A stretch of 64,000 bases of DNA from RPQJ01 sp963696545 (GTDB lineage: Bacteria > Pseudomonadota > Gammaproteobacteria > Steroidobacterales > Steroidobacteraceae), in assembly GCA_963696545.1 (NCBI GenBank), contig CAVOKQ010000007.1, forward strand, positions 310,001-374,000, read 5' to 3'. Position numbers and translations under genes: made by a program. Below the pieces are notes generated by a model. That model was not told the origin of the DNA. It saw only the letters and a list, made by a program, of their open reading frames with translations, and ran no database searches. Below are positions 45,968-56,682 of the stretch, one piece after another (the stretch's first letter is position 1; each line of letters opens with the position of its first letter).

Positions 45968-46666
45968 TCACGGGGCTTTGGCGCTGCCATCGACCTCAGG
46001 CGGCACTCTTGCGAGCAGCTCCTCCACTTCCGCGTCTGAGGTCTGACCGAAATCCCGGTACCACTGCCCGACGGCGCTGAAGCATGTCGGCGCCTCGAGG
46101 CAGACGACGTCGTCGGCGACGGCCGCGATGCGGTCGAGGGCCTGCGTCGACGCGACCGGGACGGCGACGACCACGCGCTTCGCGCCGAGCGCCTGCAGTG
46201 CCCGGACGGCCACTTCCATCGTCGCGCCCGTCGCGAGTCCGTCATCGACGAGGATGCCGACGCGGCCCGCCATCTCGAGCGGCGGACGATTGCCGCGATA
46301 TTGCCGCTCGCGGCGCTCGAGCTCGGCCTGCTCGTGGCGCCTGACCTGCTCGAGATCCTCGCGGCGCCCGGCCACGAAGCGCAGCACGTCCTCGTTCAGC
46401 ACGATCGCGCCGCCGCTCGCGATCGCGCCCATCGCGAGCTCGGGCTGCGACGGCAGGCCAAGCTTGCGCACGACCAGCACGTCGAGCGGCAGGCCGAGCG
46501 CCTGCGCAATCTCGAACGCTACCGGGACGCCGCCGCGCGGCAGTGCGAGCACGATCGTTTCCGCGGCGCGTCGATAGGCTGCGAGCGCCCTGGCGAGCGC
46601 GCGGCCCGCGTCCTCGCGATCGTCGAATACGCGCGTCATGGGCTTTGTCTTGCGGACATCTGCCAT
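45968..46666 (-). CDS. Phosphoribosyltransferase-family protein
   Basis: About 232 residues. Type I PRTase fold: VFDDREDAGRALARALAAY at the start, LALPRGGVPVAFEIA, and the PRPP-binding loop GILVDDGLATGATM. Homologues include the M. tuberculosis DosR-regulon protein Rv0571c type. Base substrate unknown. Starts at 46693, 46666 and 46639 are possible; the family usually begins just before FxDREDAG, favouring 46639 or 46666. Divergent from a COG2187 gene. Confidence 0.85.
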   Translation of the reverse strand: MADVRKTKPMTRVFDDREDAGRALARALAAYRRAAETIVLALPRGGVPVAFEIAQALGLPLDVLVVRKLGLPSQPELAMGAIASGGAIVLNEDVLRFVAGRREDLEQVRRHEQAELERRERQYRGNRPPLEMAGRVGILVDDGLATGATMEVAVRALQALGAKRVVVAVPVASTQALDRIAAVADDVVCLEAPTCFSAVGQWYRDFGQTSDAEVEELLARVPPEVDGSAKAP

Positions 46667-46725
46667 GTTCCGACGCTCGCCGGCGCGTGTCATTCGCGTA
46701 TGTACCTAAGTGCTAAGCTGGTCTC

Positions 46726-47730
46726 GTGCCGGCCAGCCTCGCAGACAAGGTGGCGTTCCTCCGCAGCCGCTGCGGCCCCGGGGACGAGGCCGTGGAGACT
46801 CATTTCGCGTGGGTATTCCTGGTCGGCCAGCGTGCGTACAAGCTGCGCAAGCCGGTGCGGCGCGACCCGATGGACTATGGTTCGATCGCCGCGCGTCGCG
46901 CCGACTCCGAATCCGAAGTCCGCCTGAATCGCCGTCTCGCATCCGACGTCTACCTGCGCACGGTCGCACTGACGCTGGAAACGGACGGATGCCTGGCGAT
47001 CGGTGGGGCCGGCGAGACCGTCGACTGGCTCGTCGAGATGCGGCGCCTCGATCGTCGCTGGATGCTCGACGTGGCGCTCGAGCGCGGCGAGGTCGGCGAC
47101 TCTGAACTCGGGCGCGTGACGACGTTACTGGCGGCGTTCTACGCGGGCTCGCCGCCGGCGATCACGAACCCTGGCGAACTTGGGCGAAGACTGCACAGGC
47201 AGGTCGAAGCCAATCACGCCGTCATTCGCGCGCTGGACGAAGAGCGCGCGGCACGGCTCGCCGCACAGCAGCGGCAGGCGATCGATCGGCTTGCAGTGGA
47301 ACTCGATTCACGCACGGCCCGCGGCTGTGTCGTCGAGGCGCACGGCGACTTGCGGCCGGAGCACATCCTGGTCTCGGATCCGCCGGCAGTGATCGATTGC
47401 CTGGAGTTCGATCGTGAGCTCAGGATCCTGGACCGCGCCGAGGAACTGAGTTTCCTCGAACTCGAGTGCGGACGAATCGGCCATGCCGCAGCGGGCCGCC
47501 GACTGCGGGATCAATGCCTGCGGAAGCTCGCGGACGACGCGTCGCCGGCGCTGCTCGACTTCTACCGCGGGCACCGCGCAACGTCGCGCGCAAAACTCTA
47601 CGTGTGGCGGGCCAGCGAGCCCGACGGCGGCACACCGGAAGACTGGCGGGCCCGCGCACGCGAATATCTCGAAGAGGTGCCGAACCTGGCGCCAGAGACC
47701 GTGTCACCCGCTCCCTTGCCCGAGGCCTAG
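46726..47730 (+). CDS. COG2187-type aminoglycoside phosphotransferase-like protein
   Basis: 334 residues from a GTG. The first 60 residues (VETHFAWVFLVGQRAYKLRKPV) and the kinase-like core (VEAHGDLRPEHILV, IDCLEFDRELRILDRAEEL) match COG2187. HGDLRPEHI supplies the catalytic Asp and Asn-position (His here) and IDCLEFD the metal Asp of APH-type kinases. It lacks the C-terminal P-loop ATPase part present in its paralogue at 51191-52766. It ends convergently with prs, overlapping by 4 bases. Substrate unknown. Confidence 0.82.
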   Translation: MPASLADKVAFLRSRCGPGDEAVETHFAWVFLVGQRAYKLRKPVRRDPMDYGSIAARRADSESEVRLNRRLASDVYLRTVALTLETDGCLAIGGAGETVDWLVEMRRLDRRWMLDVALERGEVGDSELGRVTTLLAAFYAGSPPAITNPGELGRRLHRQVEANHAVIRALDEERAARLAAQQRQAIDRLAVELDSRTARGCVVEAHGDLRPEHILVSDPPAVIDCLEFDRELRILDRAEELSFLELECGRIGHAAAGRRLRDQCLRKLADDASPALLDFYRGHRATSRAKLYVWRASEPDGGTPEDWRARAREYLEEVPNLAPETVSPAPLPEA

Positions 47731-48735
47731 GCCTTCGAAACGGCGCCTCCGCGCATTTCGCGCAGCGCCACGACGGATCCGCCCTCGCAGATGCGTCGGA
47801 TGGCCTCCGCATAGAGGCTGGACGCGCGCAGCACGACCGGCGAACGCGCCGCGCCCCCGCTGCCGATCCGCGTCGGCAGGATCGAGTCGGTGACGATCAG
47901 GCTGTCCGGCCCGTCGGGACCGAGCAACTGCTGCGACTCGGGCACGAACACGCCGTGTGTCGCGAATGCGTCCACCCGCGCCGCGCCTGCCGCGCGGCAC
48001 GCCTTCACGCCGCGCATCAGCGTCGTGCCGGCACTGATCAGGTCATCTACGATCACCGCGCGGCAGCCGGCGACCGGCCCGATCACCTGCTCGCCTCCGC
48101 TGACGACGCCACCGCTGCGCCGCTTCTCGATCAACGCGAACCCGACTTCGCGCCCCGTTCGTGCAGCGAGGATCTCCTGAACGCGCTGTGCCCGCTTTGC
48201 GCCGCCGATATCGGGCGACACGATGCAGACAGGCATGTCGCCCGCGCCGGCCGCGAGATGGGTAGCAAGCAGCGGCGCCCCCTCCAGGTGATCCACGGGG
48301 CAGCGGAACGCGCACTCGAACGCAGCGAGGTTGTGCGCATCGAGCCCGATCAGGTGATCGGTGCCGACGGCCTCGATGACCTGCGCGACGTAGCGCAGCG
48401 TGACGGGATCACGCTCCTTGGTGCGACGGTCCTTGCGCGCATATGCAAGGAAAGGGGTGCACGCCGTGACGCTCGCCGCACCGCTATCCTTCAGGCCTGC
48501 GATGAAGAACAACAGGCGGCACAGGCGGTCGTTGGCGCTGCCGGCGTCGTCACCACTCAGCGACTGGATGACGAACACGCGGCGGCCGCGCACGCTGACC
48601 AGCGGCCGCGTCTTGTGCTCGCCGCCCTCGAACTCGCGCTCCTCCATCGGTGACAGCGGCCATGCCCAGCGCGCCCGCGACACGCTCGCCGAACTCGCGC
48701 GAGGCCTGCGGTGCGAACAACAATGCATCAATCAT
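47727..48735 (-). CDS. prs: Ribose-phosphate pyrophosphokinase-like protein (apparent +1 frameshift)
   Basis: PRPP synthetase: ribose 5-phosphate plus ATP to PRPP. The first 25 residues (MIDALLFAPQASREFGERVAGALGM) are in one frame and the rest in another. Removing one base within 48654-48661 gives ALGMALSPMEEREFEGGEH, a normal Prs N-terminus, and about 335 residues. The catalytic loop RKDRRTKERDPVTLR, LDAHNLAAFECAF and PRPP loop AVIVDDLISAGTTL are present. Divergent from housekeeping PrsA in its motifs, so probably a second, stress-linked enzyme. Start ATG 48735 follows AAGGGG; it is 4 bases after the rtcB stop. Confidence 0.82.
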
Positions 48736-48739
48736 CACG

Positions 48740-50170
48740 TCACCCCTTCACACAGACGAGCGGCTCGAGGCGCGCCACCTTGCGAGCGAGCCCCGCGCGC
48801 TCCGCGACATCCACCACGCGCGCCACGTCCTTGTACGCGCCCGGCGCCTCTTCCGCCACGCCACGCAGGGACGGGCTGCGAATCAGTATCCCGCGCGCGG
48901 CAAGCTGATCGACCAGTTGCCGGCCCTGCCATTGCCGGGTCGCCTGGTGACGCGACATGCTGCGGCCCGCGCCATGGCAGGCTGAGCTGAGCGAGAGACT
49001 CTCCCCGGACAGCGCACCGCACAGCACGTAGGATGCCGTGCCCATCGAGCCGCCGATCAGCACCGGTTGCCCGTGCGCGCGCATCGACTCGGGCACCGCC
49101 GCGTGCCCCGGCCCGAACGCTCGCGTCGCGCCCTTGCGGTGCACGAACAGGCGCCGGCTCGCGCCGCCCACGGCGTGAACCTCTTCCTTGCAGATGTTGT
49201 GCGACACGTCGTACAGCAGCCTCAGGTCCGAGCCCGGCAGGATCCGCGCGAACGAGTCGCGGCACAGGTGCGTGAGGATCTGGCGGTTCGCGAGCGCGCA
49301 GTTCATCGCGGCCCGCATCGCGCCGAGGTAGCGCTGCCCGAGCTCCGAGCGAAGCGGCGCGCAGGCCAGTTCGCGATCCGGCAGATGGATGCCGCAGGAC
49401 GGCGCCCCGAGCGCCATGTCGCGCAGGTAGTCCGTGCCGATCTGGTGGCCGAGACCTCGCGACCCGCAATGGATGCTCACCACCACTTCGCCGACCTCGA
49501 GCCCGAAGCCCGCCGCGATGCCGCGATCGAAGACTTCCGTGACCGACTGCACCTCGAGGTAGTGATTGCCCGAGCCGAGCGTGCCCATCTCGTCACGCTG
49601 CCGCTGTCGCGCGCGCTGTGAAATCGACTCGGGCTCCGCACCCGCGATGCAGCCTTCCTCCTCGATGTGCGCGAGATCGCCCGCATCGCCGTAGCCGCGC
49701 TTCACCGCCCACCGCGCGCCGCGCGTCAGCATGGCGTCCATCTCGTCACTCGAAAGGCGCAACTGTCCCGTGCTGCCGACACCGGCGGGGATCGCACGTG
49801 CAAGCTCGTTGGCCAGTGCATGCTGCACGGCCACGACCGCGTCGCGCCTGAGACCGGTGAGCAGCGTGCGGACACCGCAGGAGATGTCGAATCCGACGCC
49901 GCCTGCGGACACCACGCCGCCCTGCTCCGCGTCGAACGCCGCGACGCCTCCTATCGGGAAGCCGTAGCCCCAGTGCGCGTCCGGCATCGCATAGGCGGCG
50001 CCGACGATGCCGGGCAGCGAAGCCACGTTGCAGATCTGCTGACGGACCTTGTCGTCCATGTCGCGCAGCAATGCCTCGTCTGCATACAGCACGGCGGGCA
50101 CTCGCATCGCTCCCGTGGGCTCGACGATCCACCGGAAGTCCGAATCCTTCTGCAGGCCTGCGAGATTCAT
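48740..50170 (-). CDS. rtcB: RNA-splicing/repair ligase RtcB
   Basis: 476 residues. GTP- and Mn-dependent ligase joining 2',3'-cyclic phosphate (or 3'-phosphate) and 5'-OH RNA ends. Metal and guanylylation residues are visible: GVGFDISCG (Cys), GSGNHYLEV, SIHCGSRGLGHQ, YDVSHNICKEE, and the guanylate-accepting His in ACHGAGRSMSR. The MPDAHWGYGFPIGGV motif is typical. Archease lies 16 bases upstream and prs just downstream, forming a minus-strand operon. No RtcA or sigma-54 RtcR regulator is seen. Confidence 0.95.
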   Translation of the reverse strand: MNLAGLQKDSDFRWIVEPTGAMRVPAVLYADEALLRDMDDKVRQQICNVASLPGIVGAAYAMPDAHWGYGFPIGGVAAFDAEQGGVVSAGGVGFDISCGVRTLLTGLRRDAVVAVQHALANELARAIPAGVGSTGQLRLSSDEMDAMLTRGARWAVKRGYGDAGDLAHIEEEGCIAGAEPESISQRARQRQRDEMGTLGSGNHYLEVQSVTEVFDRGIAAGFGLEVGEVVVSIHCGSRGLGHQIGTDYLRDMALGAPSCGIHLPDRELACAPLRSELGQRYLGAMRAAMNCALANRQILTHLCRDSFARILPGSDLRLLYDVSHNICKEEVHAVGGASRRLFVHRKGATRAFGPGHAAVPESMRAHGQPVLIGGSMGTASYVLCGALSGESLSLSSACHGAGRSMSRHQATRQWQGRQLVDQLAARGILIRSPSLRGVAEEAPGAYKDVARVVDVAERAGLARKVARLEPLVCVKG

Positions 50171-50186
50171 GAGGCGGACGGCGCCA

Positions 50187-50603
50187 TTACACGTCCAGCA
50201 CGCATTGTGCGAGCCAGCGACCGTCCGGCGCCTGCCGGACCGCGAGTTCGGTGAGCGTGGCGCCCTTCACCTCGACCGCCGGCGCATGGCGTGCGACGTC
50301 CACGGGCTCGCCCCAGGCGTCCGCGATGAGCGCGTCGCCCTCGAGGCGCACGTCGAATCGGGAGAACAGCATGCGGCGCGTGGCCATGTGGAAGACGAGG
50401 GAATTGAGCCACTCGAAGAGCAGGAGTTCGCGGTCGGGCACGCGGCACTCGATCCGCACCGAGGCATCCTGGCGAACCTGCGACGGGTCGGTGACTACCG
50501 CGGTCAGCGCGAGCGCCGCCCGAGCAAAGGCCTCGTCCGGCGTGGCACCGTGGCCCCGGATGCCGATATCCGCCCCATGCGCGAAGTGCTCCCAGCCGCT
50601 CAT
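50187..50603 (-). CDS. Archease
   Basis: 138 residues. Activator protein of RtcB that helps guanylylation and turnover. WEHFAHGADIGIRGHGATPDEAFARAALAL carries the conserved His and Asp; RVPDRELLLFEWLNSLVF, AWGEPVD and VKGATLTEL follow the family, and the C-terminus CVLDV matches the usual metal-binding D-V end. ATG 50603 gives the family start. Directly upstream of rtcB, the standard arrangement. Confidence 0.93.
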   Translation of the reverse strand: MSGWEHFAHGADIGIRGHGATPDEAFARAALALTAVVTDPSQVRQDASVRIECRVPDRELLLFEWLNSLVFHMATRRMLFSRFDVRLEGDALIADAWGEPVDVARHAPAVEVKGATLTELAVRQAPDGRWLAQCVLDV

Positions 50604-50649
50604 CGCGCCCGTGCCAGGCGGATCCGCCACCGCGGGCCCCGCAGCCCCT

Positions 50650-51003
50650 TTACGACAACTTCTCGCGTCGCTTCTCGTCGTTGCGCAGCGTGGACATGCG
50701 CGCCTGGAGCTGGCGCTTCGCGGCGTCGAATGCGTCACGGAGCACGACGTAGATGTCTTCGTGCCCGTCGCGCTCAGGACGCTCCATGTCGACGACCACG
50801 TCGTCGCCGGGCAGCATCAGCTGGACCTTGACGTTGAAGACCTTGCCCTGGTGCTGGTGACGGTGAGGCGAGTCGACGACCACGCGACAGGACGTGATCC
50901 GGTCGCTGAACACGCCGAGATGGTTCGCGAGTTCGCGCACCCGGGTCTCGACGGCCTGGGAAGATTCCATGTGACGAAACGTGATTTGAACGGGAATGGT
51001 CAC
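50650..51003 (-). CDS. hpf: Ribosome hibernation-promoting factor (HPF/RaiA-like)
   Basis: 117 residues, short HPF type. Binds the 30S decoding site and inactivates ribosomes in stationary or stressed cells. Body: VQITFRHMESSQAVETRVRE, HQGKVFNVKVQLMLPGDDVV, EDIYVVLRDAFDAAKRQL. GTG 51003 follows an AGAAGGA ribosome site by about 8 bases, giving VTIPVQITF as N-terminus. It heads the minus-strand run hpf-archease-rtcB-prs and is divergent from the COG0645 ATPase gene. Confidence 0.92.
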   Translation of the reverse strand: MTIPVQITFRHMESSQAVETRVRELANHLGVFSDRITSCRVVVDSPHRHQHQGKVFNVKVQLMLPGDDVVVDMERPERDGHEDIYVVLRDAFDAAKRQLQARMSTLRNDEKRREKLS

Positions 51004-51190
51004 GATGTTTGTCCTTCTCTGCTGTTTCCCCTGCAGGACGAGTTCATTGTCGAACCCAGCCCGCCCGCGAACATAAGTATTGCCCGCAGGGACTCGATCC
51101 GACGTCTCCAAGGGTACACTGCAGGGACGGCCGCGCGTGAGTGCCAAATGCGGCGCTTTCGCCTGCAAAGTCGCCGGCCGCCGCCGCACC

Positions 51191-52766
51191 ATGCCGGTCA
51201 TCCGCCCCATCATCGACGGACTGCTCGCCCCGGAGGCCTACCCGCACGCGGTCGTGACCCCGATCCGGGTGCGCCGAGACCCACATTTCATGGGTCCTGC
51301 TGACCGGGGCGTATGCTTACAAGATCAAGAAGCCGCTGCGGCTCAGTTTCCTCGACTACTCGACGCCGGACCTGCGCCGCCGTTGCTGCGCCGAAGAAGT
51401 GCGGCTGAACAGCCGGTACGCGCCGGACCTGTACCTTGGCGTCGCGACGATCAACGGCCCCCCGGACTCTCCGCGCGTCGACGGAACCGGTGAGGTGCTC
51501 GAGCATGCCGTACGCATGCGACAGTTCGACCCGCGCGACGAGCTCGACGCGCTCGTGGCGGCGCGTGCCGTCGATGCGTCCGAGGTCGCGACACTCGGCG
51601 AACACGTTGCGCGCTTCCATGCAGACGCAGCGCGAGTTGATCCGGCGAGCACGTATGGCTCGCCCGAAACCGTGTGCCGCGTGATCGGCGACAATTTCGC
51701 GGAGCTGCAACGGCTGCCTGAGGCCGGGCGCTGGACTGACTCGCTCGCGATACTGCGACGATGGGTCGACGAGACCCACGCCCGCCTCCGATCCCGCATC
51801 GAGCAACGCCGCGACGCGGGCCGCGTACGCGAATGTCACGGCGACCTGCACTGCGGCAATATCGTTCGCTGGCAAGGCTCGCTGACGCCGTTCGACGGCA
51901 TCGAGTTCGACCCTGCGCTGCGGTTCATCGACGTGACCAACGACATCGCGTTCCTGACGATGGACCTCGCGATGCACGGTCGCGCCGATCTGCGCCGTAC
52001 GCTCCTGCAAGCCTGGACCCAGGTGCTCGGCGATTTCGGCGGGCTGCCGTTGCTGCCCTATTTCGAAACGTATCGGGCGCTGGTGCGAGCCAAGGTCGCT
52101 GCGCTCCGCGCGCAGCAGGAGCGCGACGGCAGCCCGGAACGGTCCCGCGACAGCGAACTCGTTGGACGGTACCTCGACTGGGCCGTGGAGCGCACGCGGC
52201 GCAAAGCTGGCGGCCTGGTGCTGACCTGCGGCTTTTCAGGGTCCGGCAAGACCTGGATCGCCCGTGAGCTGGCAGCGAAGCTCCACGCGCTGCACGTACG
52301 TTCGGACGTCGAGCGCAAGCGGCTCGCGGGCCTGGGTGCGCTCGAGGATTCCCGCTCGCCGCCCGATGGCGGGATCTACACGCGCGAATTCACCGTGCGC
52401 ACTTACGCGCGGCTCGAAGAGTGCGCGGCGGATGCAATCGCAGGCGGTGAAAGCGTGATCGTGGATGCAGCGTTCCTGAAGCGCGACGAGCGCAGGCGCA
52501 TGCTCGCACTCGCGCGTGAATGGTCGGTGCCGGCAGCGATCGTGCACTGCGTTGCGCCACGCGAGGTGCTGCGCTCGAGACTGGAAACCCGTGCGAAATC
52601 CGGCGCGGACGCATCGGAAGCCGGGGTATCGATCCTCGACCGGCAGCCGGGTTTCTGGGAAGACTTCGACGCCGACGAACACGAGTTCGTCGTTACTGCA
52701 CTCACAGACAATGCCGTCGCGACCGAGGTCGCGCTCGGCGGACTCCATTCACTCGGAATCCGCTGA
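51191..52766 (+). CDS. COG2187-COG0645 protein: APH-like kinase plus P-loop ATPase (apparent +1 frameshift)
   Basis: One extra base within 51270-51276 separates MPVIRPIIDGLLAPEAYPH from the continuing frame ETHISWVLLTGAYAYKIKKP. Corrected length is about 524 residues. The N-terminal half is an APH-like kinase (ECHGDLHCGNIV, FDGIEFDPALRFIDVTNDI). The C-terminal half is a P-loop kinase-like ATPase (TCGFSGSGKTWIARELA, RSDVERKRLAG, VIVDAAFLKRDERRR). This is the architecture of M. tuberculosis Rv2004c, a DosR-regulon protein. It lies 6 bases before the convergent uspA stop. Substrate unknown. Confidence 0.85.
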
Positions 52767-52772
52767 TACCGG

Positions 52773-53693
52773 CTACGCGGCCGGCGCTGGTTTCTCGACC
52801 CAGACGTTGCAGGGAAGACGGTCCAGCGCGGACTCCGCGGTGCTGCCGACGAACCAGCGCTCCAGACGGCGACGCGACACGGCTCCCATCAGCACGAGCC
52901 CCGCGTCGATCTCGCGCGCCATCGCGACGATGTCCCGCGCGGGCACACCCACCCGGAAGTACATGTTGTCCAGCGCGAGACCGTTCGCGATCGCAAGCGA
53001 ACGGCAGGCCAGCCGGGCCATCTCGATCGACTCCTCGACCGGCGGCATCGCTGCCGACGCGATGAAGGCGTCACCGATCACGCCGACCGGCGCCGGAATC
53101 GAGAACACGTTCAGCGCATGCAGCTCGCCGCCGAGCCGTTGCGCCAGTTCCGCACCGTGTCGCAGCAACTGGTGGTCGAGCGCCGCGGGCTTGTCGTGCG
53201 TGTGCATCGGGTCGACGCAGACCAGCACTGGCGCGCCGACGAGTCGCGCCGGGTCCTTGACCAGCAGCAGCGGCACCGGGCAGTCGCGGATCAGGTGCCA
53301 GTCGGAGCCGGTGAACAGCGTTCGCTCGACCCGATTGTGGTAAACGCTGTGCTTCACGACCAGGTCGGGACGCGTCGCCGCGACGCGCGCGAGCACGATC
53401 TCGTGGAACGGCGTGCCCCACAGGGCCTCGCCGAGGGCGCTGACCCCTTCGTCACCGGCGATCTTCACGTAGCGCTCGAGCATGGCACGATGCCCGGCCA
53501 TGATCGCGTCGTGGAACTCCTGCAGCGTCGCCGTCATCGGCTCGAAGTACGCGACGTGCAGGTCCTGGAACACGCCGATCAGCAACTCGAGACGGCTGCC
53601 GTAGCGTTTCGCCAGCACCATCGCGGCATCGAATGCGGGCTGCGACTCGGCGCCGGGATCCATCAACACCAGGATTGTCCGGAGTGCGTCCAT
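52773..53693 (-). CDS. Tandem universal stress protein (UspE-like)
   Basis: 306 residues, two Usp domains. Domain 1: ILVLMDPGAESQPAFDAAMVLAKRYG to about 145; domain 2: PVLVCVDPMHTHDKPAALDHQLL to the end. The second domain retains a GLVLMGAVSRRRLERWFVGSTAE nucleotide loop (G-x2-G-x9-G-S type). ATG 53693. Transcribed alone, convergent with the COG0645 ATPase; part of the stress island. Confidence 0.92.
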   Translation of the reverse strand: MDALRTILVLMDPGAESQPAFDAAMVLAKRYGSRLELLIGVFQDLHVAYFEPMTATLQEFHDAIMAGHRAMLERYVKIAGDEGVSALGEALWGTPFHEIVLARVAATRPDLVVKHSVYHNRVERTLFTGSDWHLIRDCPVPLLLVKDPARLVGAPVLVCVDPMHTHDKPAALDHQLLRHGAELAQRLGGELHALNVFSIPAPVGVIGDAFIASAAMPPVEESIEMARLACRSLAIANGLALDNMYFRVGVPARDIVAMAREIDAGLVLMGAVSRRRLERWFVGSTAESALDRLPCNVWVEKPAPAA

Positions 53694-53821
53694 CGGGCAC
53701 CTCCAGCGGAGCGAGGGCCACGAAGCGGGCCCTGTACGGGCCAAGCATACGGTGCCGGAGCCTCGCGCGAATCGTGAGCCGATCGCGGGTTGTACCTAGC
53801 CGCGGAGCCGTGGCCGGGTGA

Positions 53822-55138
53822 CTAGTTCCCGTACTGCCTGCGCTGTCCCGCGTCCACTACCGCCGTCGTCACGAGGTCCGCACCGACGTTGGTCATGGTC
53901 CGCGTCATGTCGAGGATGCGATCGACGCCGAGGATGATGCCGATGCCCTCGGGCGGGATGCCGAACGCCACCAGCAGGCCCGCGATCAGCGGCAGCGACC
54001 CGCCTGGGATTGCTGCGACCGCAACCGCGCTCAGCACGGACAGGAACACGAGCGTGGCCTGCTGTGCGAGGTCGAGATGCACACCGAAGACCTGCGCGAC
54101 GAACAGCACGACGCAGCCTTCGTACAGCGCCGTGCCGCTCATGTTCATGGTGGTGCCGAGCGGCAGCACGAACCCGGCGGTCGACGGCGAGATGCCGAGC
54201 CGCTCCCGCGCCGCAGTGAGTGCCGCGGGCAATGTCGCGCTGCTCGAGCTCGTGGAAAACGCCGTGACCAGCACGTCCTTGATGTCGCGGAAGAACTGCG
54301 CCGGACTGCGCTTCGCCAGGAACTTGAGCCACAGCGACATCGTGCCGAACAGGTGCAGCATCAGCATCGCAACGCAGCCGATCACGAACAGGCCGAGTGC
54401 AATGATGATCTCGAAGCCGACCTTGACGATCACGCTGAAGATCATCGCGGGCACGGCGATCGGCGCGAGCTTCAGCGCGAAGTGCACGATGCCGGTCATC
54501 AGCTCGCTGACGGTCTCGAGCCCGTACTGCAGGCGGTGCTTGCGTTCCTCCGGCAGCCCCAGGCCCGCGGCACCTACCAGAATCGCGAACAGGATCAGCG
54601 GCAGTACGTCGCCGAGCACGTTGCGCTGGTTGCCGACGAATGCACCGAACAGGTTGCGCGGCATGAACATCTCGACCACGGCCGACGGCGTGATCGCCGG
54701 CCGGGCCTCGCTGGTCTCGACGTGCTTCGCCGCCTGGCCGCTGTACTCCGCGATCAACTGTACCGAGGTCTCCTCCCCCAGATGATTGCCCGGCTGGAGG
54801 ATGTTCATCATCAGCAGGCCCAGCGTCGCCGCGATCGCCATGTTGACGAAGAACAGCGTGAACGTGCGGCCGGCCAGTGGCCCGAGGTGCGAGAGCTCGC
54901 CGAGCTGCACGACCCCGTTTGCGAGCGACGCGAACACCAGCGGAATCACCACGAAGAACAGCATCCGCAGGAATACCTGGCCGATCGGGTCGAGCCAGGT
55001 GGTGGCGAGCCACTGCGAGGCCTCCAGCACCTGCGGCGCGAACCGGCCGATGACCAGTACGATGGTCCCGAGCACGGCGCCGAGCACCAGGCCCAGCAGG
55101 ATACGGTTCGCGAGGCGGGTGTCGATTTCGGCGGCCAC
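53822..55138 (-). CDS. Dicarboxylate/amino acid:cation symporter (GltP/DctA family)
   Basis: 438 residues, DAACS family. Imports C4-dicarboxylates or glutamate/aspartate with Na+ or H+. Family marks: FFVVIPLVFASLANGV, the Ser-rich reentrant loop AFSTSSSSATLP, VLPLGTTMNMSGTALYEG and LDMTRTMTNVGADLVTT. GTG 55138 gives a normal N-terminus; the open frame to 55198 adds a Pro/Gly-rich stretch that is less likely. Substrate not resolvable. Confidence 0.92.
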   Translation of the reverse strand: MAAEIDTRLANRILLGLVLGAVLGTIVLVIGRFAPQVLEASQWLATTWLDPIGQVFLRMLFFVVIPLVFASLANGVVQLGELSHLGPLAGRTFTLFFVNMAIAATLGLLMMNILQPGNHLGEETSVQLIAEYSGQAAKHVETSEARPAITPSAVVEMFMPRNLFGAFVGNQRNVLGDVLPLILFAILVGAAGLGLPEERKHRLQYGLETVSELMTGIVHFALKLAPIAVPAMIFSVIVKVGFEIIIALGLFVIGCVAMLMLHLFGTMSLWLKFLAKRSPAQFFRDIKDVLVTAFSTSSSSATLPAALTAARERLGISPSTAGFVLPLGTTMNMSGTALYEGCVVLFVAQVFGVHLDLAQQATLVFLSVLSAVAVAAIPGGSLPLIAGLLVAFGIPPEGIGIILGVDRILDMTRTMTNVGADLVTTAVVDAGQRRQYGN

Positions 55139-55274
55139 GAATCTGCCTGGTGGTTGCGGGCGAACCGGCACTTTGGCGAATCCACCCCCTGCCCGCAAGC
55201 CCGCCGCGCCCGGAGCTGCCTCACCGCGCTTTTGGTAGGGTAAGCTGCCGCGTCCGGAAACGAGTCCCTACCCC

Positions 55275-56681
<1,407 letters not shown>

Positions 56682-56682
<1 letters not shown>

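Noticed and set aside
46704..46720. Direct repeat CTAAG-TG-CTAAG in the gap between divergent genes
   Set aside because: Too short to call an operator without further copies.
45550..53693. DosR-box or FNR-type palindromes in the stress island
   Set aside because: I looked in the intergenic gaps and saw no convincing copy of either motif.
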